From positions 591,669 through 655,668 of the forward strand of contig JAQSEB010000085.1 in assembly GCA_030063045.1 (NCBI GenBank): a stretch of DNA of 64,000 nucleotides, given 5' to 3'. The position numbers and the translations under genes were made by a program. The DNA comes from Pratylenchus scribneri. Lineage: Eukaryota > Nematoda > Chromadorea > Rhabditida > Pratylenchidae. Positions 58,101-64,000 of this stretch are shown one piece after another; positions within the stretch are counted from its first letter, which is position 1; each line of letters opens with the position of its first letter. The notes below the pieces were generated by a model. The model saw only the letters and a list, made by a program, of their open reading frames with translations, was not told the origin of the DNA and did not search any database.

Positions 58101-61100
58101 TCTACCTTTTTCCCCCTCGTCCCTCGTCTCGTCCTTTCGTCTTGCCCTTTTTACCCCCTCGTCTCTCGTCTCGTCCTTTCGTCTTGCCCTTTTTACCCCC
58201 TCGTCCCTCGTCTCGTCCTTTCGTCTTGCCCTTTTTACCCCCTCGTCCCTCGTCTCGTCATTTCGTCTTTTTTTTAAGACGAGACGAGGACGAAGACGAG
58301 GACGAGACGAAAGACGAGGACGTTTTTACAACACTGGGCAGAAGGCGGAAGGGCCTTTTTCCTTTCTATTCCAAAATATACTGTATCTATTATATGCCCC
58401 AAGGGAACGATCAAACTCTCCACACCCCTCGCTTGACATTTTTGAACATAATTTTGTTACCTATTCACTCAGCTAAACCCCATCAATTCTTGGTATCAAA
58501 ATGTTCCTATCATTCAAGCGGATATAATAGAATATACAAACAATTCAATTTTAAATTAGATAATTAACTGACCAAAAGCCATCAAATTTTCTCACAATTT
58601 ACTACTATAATTTAGATTACTGTATATTTTAGATTATATTAAATTTGGCTTTATGTTTTTAGTTATAATTTAAAATGACATTTTTCCTTGATGTTTTTTT
58701 ATAATTTTGATTTTTTAGCTACGAAGAACTGATTGATTTGGCTCGAAATCAGCAGCGACAAATCGAAGCAAATGAGGCGGAATTGGACGAACGGCGGAAA
58801 GCGGTTGCACTTTTTGGGGTGGCGCGACGGACCGCTGGCAGTGAGACGGAACAACAACAAAATGCAAAAATGTTGGTTTGGCTTGGGGGACGCCAAAAGG
58901 GTGGGCAAAGAAATGGACCCTTAAAAATTTGGTGGGCGATGAGCCCAGCGGCGAAACCGAAAAATGGGACACTGAAGGAATTGAGGGGGAAAATATGGGG
59001 GAGAACCGAGGGGGGAATCAATTATTGGGTACGGGACGGGTTACGGCGAGGGTCATTCTCCATCTATTTTTCCATTGCAATGTGCCTTAAAGGAAATAAA
59101 TATATTCCGAGGAAGGCAAAAAAATTCCACTTTTCCCTCAACGGTAACTCATTAAGGACGAAATCGATATAGATGAATTTAGTATCAAATTGAAGAGCTC
59201 ACTTATGGCTATCGATTGATATAAAATTTATTTGGCTTGGTCCAAAATTAGCAGAGTTGTACTTAAAAGATCATTAAATAAGACTATTATTATTATATTT
59301 GTAAATTTTCTTGGTTTTTTAAGCACAACTTTGCTAATTCTTAATCAAACCAAATAAATTTTACATCAATCGAAAGCCAAAAGTGAGCTCTTTAATTTGA
59401 TGCCAAAATCGTCTATATCGGTTTCGTCCTTAATGAGCTACAAGCGACAAAGCCCAGTGGAACATGTCGTCCCCCCAATCATATCTATCTTAAATTTTCA
59501 CATTAATCCCTGTTCTAAAGGGTTGTTTTTTTGGTTTGTTGTTGATTTCCACTGACTATTCCCCTTTTTGCATTTTTATTGGCTGCGGTTTGTCCGCGGC
59601 GGCCACTTCATCGTCCCAAAAATTGGTGTGAATCATCGCCCCCAATCAAATCCACCCCCACCCCCTCATACGCCCAAAAAATGCGAAAACTTTTGGACAA
59701 ATCAAACAAAATTTCCATCACATTTTGGACCAATTTAAATGCAAAGGATTATAAATTTTATAAATCTAAAATTTTCAGGCTAATGGCCAGTCTTCGTGCC
59801 CAAATTGAACGGGACGAAAAGGAGTTGGCCCAACTGGGCCATAGCCAAAAAGAGGCAAAACAACTTCGGGAACACAATCAAAACCAAAAACGTGAACTTC
59901 AACAGTTGGAAAGTGAATATGCCCAATATGAACAACAACTGCGCGGTTCCGTGCAAAAAGTGGATTCGCTGAGGAATCAGCTGGAAATTATGTATCAGAG
60001 GCGGGCGGCTGCGGCCGATGCAGCCGTCGCAATGCAACGACAAATCAATGGTGGAATTGCTGGGTCGATGGATGGAAGGAAGGTGTCGGCAGAGAGGCGG
60101 CCAAAAGCTTCGGTCAGCCCGTTCAAGGTGAGCCAGGCAATAATGTATTTTCTCTATTAGAGGGATTATAAATTACATAGCCCAAAAATGGGCAAAATTA
60201 GAGGTAGATCTAAGCCAAAGATACAGTACCGATACAATACCACAAAGTTGGAGGCTATTGGAGGATGGGCTACTAATAGAGGAAATGGTACTTGTCGGGT
60301 TTAGATCCCGCCTTTTTTCGTGAGAAGGCTGCTAATAAGGTTAGGGATACGTGAGATGATTTTTACCCCATCATAACCGTAACCTATTCCCTCACCGAAT
60401 GAAATGACCCTGACCCGACCCATAGGGGTGGTGACCCTTCACTTTTTCCTATTTCACTCATCCATCAGTCAGCAAAAATGGGACCCAAACTTCATAAGTT
60501 GTAAAAGTACCGACATTTTATAATTAGAAATTAGACATTTTTCTAATTAGAGATTAGACATTTTTCTAATTAGAGATTAGACATTTTTCTAGTTAGAGAT
60601 TAGACATTTTTCTAATTAGGGATTAGACATTTTTCTAATTAGAGATTAGACATTTTTCTAATTAGAGATTAGACATTTTTCTAATTAGAGATTAGACATT
60701 TTTCTAATTAGAGATTAGACATTTTTCTAATTAGAGATTAGACATTTTTATTTGTGAAATTGACTAAATTTACCCAATAATTTTGCAGTCTTCCGAATCA
60801 CCAAGCGTCGTTGGCCAGGATGAACCGGATTGTTCATCGATAGTGGCAAAGAAACCTCACCAGCCTTTGCCATCAACTTCTGCACATCAGCCACCGCCGC
60901 TTCCTCAAAAATCCACCACCTCAATTCAAACCATCAATTGGCGCAGAGAATATCAGCCTAACAATGAATTTAATTATCAAAATGGCAGCGGTGGTTCTTC
61001 GCTGCTTCCACCAGCAGTGGACAAAATTAGCCTCCGGCGAAATTCCATAAATCAGGCCAAACGGAATTCACTGATTTCGGAAAGTGGCGATGAACATGTT

Positions 61101-64000
61101 TTGGCCCTGTTGTTGGCTGAACAACGCCGCGGGGGCAAAACGCACATGTCATTTGGCCGGTCATGGGACGGGCAACTGGGCATTGGAGGATTAGGGGGCG
61201 GTGGCAATGGAGGCGGATTGGTGGCAAATGCCAAAGCCAGTTTAGGCTTAAACGACAAAAACAACGGCACAAATGGCAGCTTGGGCCATAGAAAAGAGTT
61301 GGGAAAAGAGCCAGGAAAACTGTTGAAGAAAGAAGAAAATGCCACCAAACAGTCAAAAGTGGCGATGAACACGGTGACGGTCAGCACTGAGCCGGAGTCA
61401 TTGGACCAACCAAAAGTGGTGGAAGAACCACCGAAACATCAAATTTACCCAAAATTATCACCGGTGAAAGGCAACAGTGCGAATGGATCACCGGTGAAAA
61501 GCAGCGTTAAAAATGTGTCCCCGTCGAAGAAGGCGGCAACACTGCCATCCGAAATGAATTTCAGTGAATTTAACCGGACATTTGACCAACAGAAGAAGAG
61601 GGATGAGGAAGAGGATGAAGAGAAGAAGAAAGAAGTTATTTCTAGGGAAAGTAGCAGTGAAAGTGAAGAAGAATTGGAGGAGGAGATGGAACCTAAAACA
61701 ATTCAAAATGATGAAAATGACACAAAAAATGTTGTGATTTTGGAGGATATTGAGGAAAATAACGAAGAAAAGGAAACAAAAACAGAAAAACATCAATTTG
61801 AAGAGGAGGAAGAAGACGATGATGATGGCCTTGAAAATTGTGGCCAAATGTTGGAAAAGATTAAGTTGCGGTTGGACGAGAATATGGAAAAATTTGCAGC
61901 CAAATTGGAGGAGGATGAGAAGTTTAACCATATCGGTGTAGAAGAGGAAAAGGGGAAAGACGAGCCATTGCCTAATAGCCCAACAATTTCGGACACTTCA
62001 GCGGAATCCGAAGAAAAGGAGGAATTTCAAGTGAATTTTACACTAGATTAAATTAGAATGATATTTAAATAGTCGAAAAAAGAATTAATTACTGGAAAAT
62101 TTCGAAAAATAAACTTTTTCGAGGTCAAAAAATTTGGCCATAAGTTTTTAAGCGAAGATTAAGGCCTATAGCTCTGGGAGAGAAGAATTCCTAAAGAAAC
62201 CTGATGAGGTCAAGTTAATGATGACTTCAAAAAAATAGTTTACTATATTTCGACAAGACAAGTTTTTTTTTCAAATCCAATATCTTTTTTTCCAACCATA
62301 TTCCAAATTTATTAAATTTACAGTTTGACAAATCGTGGAAACCTCAACCCAGCGGAGCTAAAAGCATCTTGCGAAGGCAGAACGCTAACAAAAATGGCAA
62401 CAAAAGACGGGTCAAAATTGATTTGATTGTCCTTTTCCTTGATGTCGCCTATGAAGGCCATTATGATGATTTGGTGGAATTGGTCGAGTCTGGACAGGTG
62501 AATAGGATACTTAATTTATGGCCAAAAATTTTAAAAATTTTAACCTTAAAAATTTTTAGCCTCGAATTTTTTAAAAATTTATAACCTTAAAAAATTTTAG
62601 CCTAAAAAACTATAAATTTTAGCATACAAAATTATAAAAATACCTCAAAAATTTTAAAATTTTATCATTAAAGATTTTTAAAAATTTTTAGTATCAAAAA
62701 TTTTAGCCTAAAAACTAAAAATTTCTAGCCTAAAAATTTTAGCATACAAAATTTTAAAAATTTCTAATTTAAAAATTTTAAAAATTTTAGCCTAAAAATT
62801 TTAAAATACAAAATTTTAAAAATTTATTTACTTTTTAAAACGTAATTTTATTTACTTTTTGAATTAAATTAATATTCAATTAATTAAGATTGAGAACATT
62901 TCGGTGGCCAATAGTGAGGGAATTACAGCATTGCATTATGCCATTTGCGCGGACAATATCCAAATTGTGCGTTTCCTCATTGAACATGAGGCGGATGTGA
63001 ATGCCATGGACTTTGATGCTTGGTCACCTCTGCATTGTGGTCAGTGAATAAATTAATAAATATTAATTTAATTAATTAATTAAATCGATTTGAATTTTCT
63101 GTTTTGTTGCCAACCTTTTTGATACTAAATATTGTAGTATTCCCTATTCCGTCTAGAAATGTAATGTAGAATTTATAAAAATACATATAAAAGATGGCTA
63201 GGCTACCAAGCGCGGAAAAATTTTCCTTTGATCTAAATTTCATAAATTTAAATAAATTATATATTTAAATAAATTAAATTATATTGTAGAGCAAAGCCAG
63301 ACCTTTAAAATGATATATCGCATTCTCAGTTTGGTTATAGCCTATAGCTGAGATATGGGTCAAAAAGTTATGCCTGTATACTGTATACTCTATACTTAAT
63401 CGTCGGCTGTTGCCTCCTTTTTCTTGATAATATTACCCGAGGGAAAATTCTTGGTTGTTTTCCTTCCATTTTCAACAAATGGCATACCCCATACCGTATT
63501 CTCTTTTCTTCTTGTAGAGAAAGCTTCTTTTTGTCTCCCAAAATCAGCTCATTTTTGCACCAAATTACATATAGGAGAAATACTGTGGGTAAGAAAATTT
63601 GGTGCAAAAATGAGCCGATTTTGGGAGACAAAAAAAAACCGCAGCTGGAAGGTCAATTTTTGTTCCCTCCATTTCAAACAAGTGGGGACAGCTGAGTTCT
63701 GCATATTAAAATTGAATTTTTTGGCCCACATCTCGCAAGGCATTAACCAATCTGTGGGAGAGAGTGATATAATCATTTTACATCTCTGAGCGGAGTCGAA
63801 CCCAAGACTCTTATTAAATTTTGCAAAAGTGATGGGGGTCTTCTTCACCCTTTAGACAAAAAATTTCAAAAATTTTCTAAAAAAATTTTTTTTGATAATT
63901 AATTAATTTGAATTCATTATTTATAATTTTCATTTTATAATTTTTATAATAATTTTCAGCCGCTTCCTGCAACAATTTAGCATTGTTGCAGTTATTGATC
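49119..64000 (+). CDS. ape-1: ASPP-family protein (apoptosis-stimulating of p53), partial at 3' end
   Basis: Exons 49119-49436, 54841-55259, 58719-58871, 59779-60127, 60789-62030, 62324-62497, 62889-63039 and 63960-64000 (cut by the window) join in phase. Order: Lys/Glu-rich start; Ser/Pro-rich part; coiled coil from [20 protein letters not shown] through [20 protein letters not shown] to [11 protein letters not shown] (as in ASPP1/2); proline-rich PPPLPQK; Gly-rich, then very acidic stretch; then the conserved block [25 protein letters not shown] and ankyrin repeats [41 protein letters not shown]. The expected SH3 domain lies beyond the window. ASPP proteins bind p53 family members and PP1; C. 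elegans ape-1 restrains cep-1. ATG 49119 follows a TAA, so this may be an alternative start or the true acceptor lies just inside. The donor at 58871 (GTTGGT) was chosen by phase and coiled-coil continuity. Confidence 0.88.
50380..50850. repeat. Three-copy degenerate repeat of about 130-230 bp
   Basis: CACTGATGGCCAAGGCCAAC at 50380 begins the first copy; related text (GGACAAGGCCAAAAAAAATG, GATGGCCAAGGCTAACAAAA) begins others at 50517 and 50741. Each continues with GCTGCCA, GGCAAATC, TAAGGGAAAA or similar, then TTGA.TGGCCATCAAAT. It lies in an ASPP intron. Confidence 0.7.
51790..52438 (+). repeat. Satellite array 5 (32-bp family)
   Basis: About 20 units, sense-oriented to the ASPP gene. The first half is dominated by the variant GTTTTTGCTTAG instead of GTTTTCGCTTAG; the second half has the common form. 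Confidence 0.95.
53041..53950 (+). repeat. Three tandem copies of a roughly 300-bp unit
   Basis: GAGAGTCGAAACCAAACC (53068), GAGAGTCGAGACCAAACCCC (53359) and GAGAGTCGCGAGCAAAGC (53668) start three copies. Each contains TTGGCATTGTTCCCATCA, TAATTACCTGTG(CTG)TGGGT, GGTCCA, CCTCCACA, CTCTCCAAAACCC or similar, a GTGGTTRTG block and CTTTTTGCCTCC. The copies differ by indels, so it is not very recent. Long open frames through it come from the C/T-rich composition. Confidence 0.9.
55506..57146 (+). repeat. Satellite array 6 (32-bp family), about 1.6 kb
   Basis: About 53 units, mostly the 30-31 bp form CCTGTTTGTGTTTTCGC then TTAGAATAATTCCG. A common variant has GAATATTTCCGCC. Variants with GTTTCCGCTTAG recur at about 55800, 56050, 56230 and 56740, spaced by roughly 180-500 bp. 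Its last two units carry a GCTTACTTAG or GTTTACTTAG insertion. It lies in the ASPP intron 55260-58718 in sense orientation. Confidence 0.95.
57183..57275. repeat. Right half-copy of the TTTTGGCCATA MITE
   Basis: AAAGCCACTTTTTAAAGGAC through GGTATATCGCCTTCCCAGAT to CGCTGAGCTATGG, immediately after satellite array 6. Confidence 0.7.
57370..57609. repeat. 59-bp minisatellite, four units (one more at 58338-58388)
   Basis: The unit reads GGCGGATGGGCCTCTTTCCC, TTCCATTCCAAAATA, ACTGTATCGAAAA, GGCAGAA. A further partial unit (GGCGGAAGGGCCTTTTTCCT) resumes at about 58345 after the inserted element at 57610-58336, showing that one array was interrupted. Confidence 0.9.
57610..58336. mobile_element. 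hAT-like non-autonomous element with 8-bp target duplication
   Basis: The element starts CAGTGTTGTAAAAA at 57610 and ends with the exact complement TTTTTACAACACTG at 58336. It is flanked by GGCAGAAG at 57602-57609 and 58337-58344. Eight-bp target duplications and CAGTG-type ends are typical of hAT elements. There is no transposase. The interior is a 42-bp minisatellite (CTCGTCTCGTCCTTTCGTCT then TGCCCTTTTTACCCC), about six units on the left (57640-57870) and four on the right (58110-58270), plus a short inverted segment of the same CGTCTCGTCC text at 58275-58320. The 59-bp minisatellite outside the element continues on both sides. Confidence 0.9.
59144..59445. repeat. Second palindromic repeat family, copy 2 (foldback MITE)
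   Basis: AACTCATTAAGGACGAAATC at 59146 and TTTCGTCCTTAATGAG near 59425 are complementary ends. The arms also pair through GAAGAGCTCACTT/AAGTGAGCTCTTTAA and AAATTTATTTGG/CCAAATAAATTT around a short centre. It lies in the ASPP intron 58872-59778. Confidence 0.85.
60522..60750 (+). repeat. 23-bp tandem repeat, ten copies, next to an ASPP exon
   Basis: The unit AATTAGAGATTAGACATTTT plus TCT is repeated about ten times with only three or four substitutions, ending about 38 bp before the acceptor of exon 60789-62030. On the transcript it supplies repeated pyrimidine tracts (TTTTTCT). Confidence 0.93.
63110..63870 (-). repeat. Dispersed element with a tRNA B-box-like motif (copy 2)
   Basis: It shares CCGTCTAGAAATGTAATGTA-type text and the GATGGGGGTCT..CTTCACC block with 7785-8130. 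On the minus strand GGGTTCGACTCC (about 63787-63798) matches the Pol III B-box consensus closely. It contains a hairpin at 63528-63637. It lies in the last ASPP intron of the window. A SINE origin is only a suggestion. Confidence 0.35.
63528..63637. repeat. Near-perfect 40-bp inverted repeat with a 28-bp loop
   Basis: TTTTTGTCTCCCAAAATC and AGCTCATTTTTGCACCAAAT on the left pair with ATTTGGTGCAAAAATGAGC and GATTTTGGGAGACAAAAA on the right, with about one mismatch. Transcribed as part of the ASPP intron it would form a long hairpin. Confidence 0.9.

Noticed and set aside
58719..59039. Longer version of the ASPP exon ending at the GTTACG donor at 59040
   Set aside because: Phase also fits, but the added text ([12 protein letters not shown].. 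to YWVRDG) breaks the coiled coil. The donor at 58872 joins two coiled-coil halves directly, so I prefer it. RNA data would decide.
60783..60788. Start of the ASPP exon at a TTG codon
   Set aside because: The frame upstream of 60789 is the TTTTGCAG acceptor; the exon begins at 60789 in phase with the previous exon, not at an alternative start codon.

Overview
The window looks like nuclear DNA of a nematode, and an AT-rich plant-parasitic type such as a cyst nematode is my best guess. The reasons are short exons split by AT-rich introns, TTTTCAG/TTTTAG-type 3' splice sites, orthologues of animal genes (ASPP/ape-1, exostosin rib-1, CHCHD3/MIC19), a nuclear tRNA-Lys inside an intron, and heavy occupation by satellites and palindromic MITEs. 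The species is inference. None of the genes is a single long ORF. I rebuilt them by joining exons whose splice phases agree, and each model below adds up to an intact frame unless stated.

Left half, minus strand. After a foldback repeat (1-920) and an intergenic stretch with a 1.8-kb satellite (4281-6129) comes an unrecognised multi-pass membrane protein gene (10791 down to 6316, 8 exons, 327 aa). Next is a ten-exon gene (21180 down to 12030, 870 aa) for a type II membrane protein with a C-terminal HtrL/YibB-type domain and a very long disordered stalk. A repeat-rich stretch with divergent genes on either side (21.2-26.8 kb) holds segmental duplications and possible minus-strand exons at 23.5-24.1 kb.

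Middle, plus strand. Three compact genes lie head to tail: a small single-pass protein with a probable mitochondrial N-terminus (26778-27407), a MIC19/CHCHD3 orthologue (27714-28982) and a RIB-1/EXT1-like exostosin (29444-32850). A tRNA-Lys(CTT) sits in the last rib-1 intron. The spacing suggests a possible operon, at least for the first two.

Right part, plus strand. An ASPP-family gene (C. elegans ape-1 type) fills 49-64 kb and probably starts at 39 kb. Its coiled-coil, proline-rich/acidic and ankyrin exons are separated by introns stuffed with repeats, and it runs off the window in the ankyrin region.

Repeats are the most unusual part. (1) Six arrays of one roughly 32-bp satellite all have the same orientation relative to the transcription of the nearest gene, and on that strand each unit contains a 3'-splice-site-like TTTTCGCTTAG. 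(2) A palindromic MITE family (ends TTCTTTTGGCCATA) is present in about 20 full or half copies. (3) A complete 727-bp hAT-like element with 14-bp inverted ends and an exact 8-bp target duplication sits inside a minisatellite. (4) There are several local 150-300 bp tandem or near-tandem duplications.
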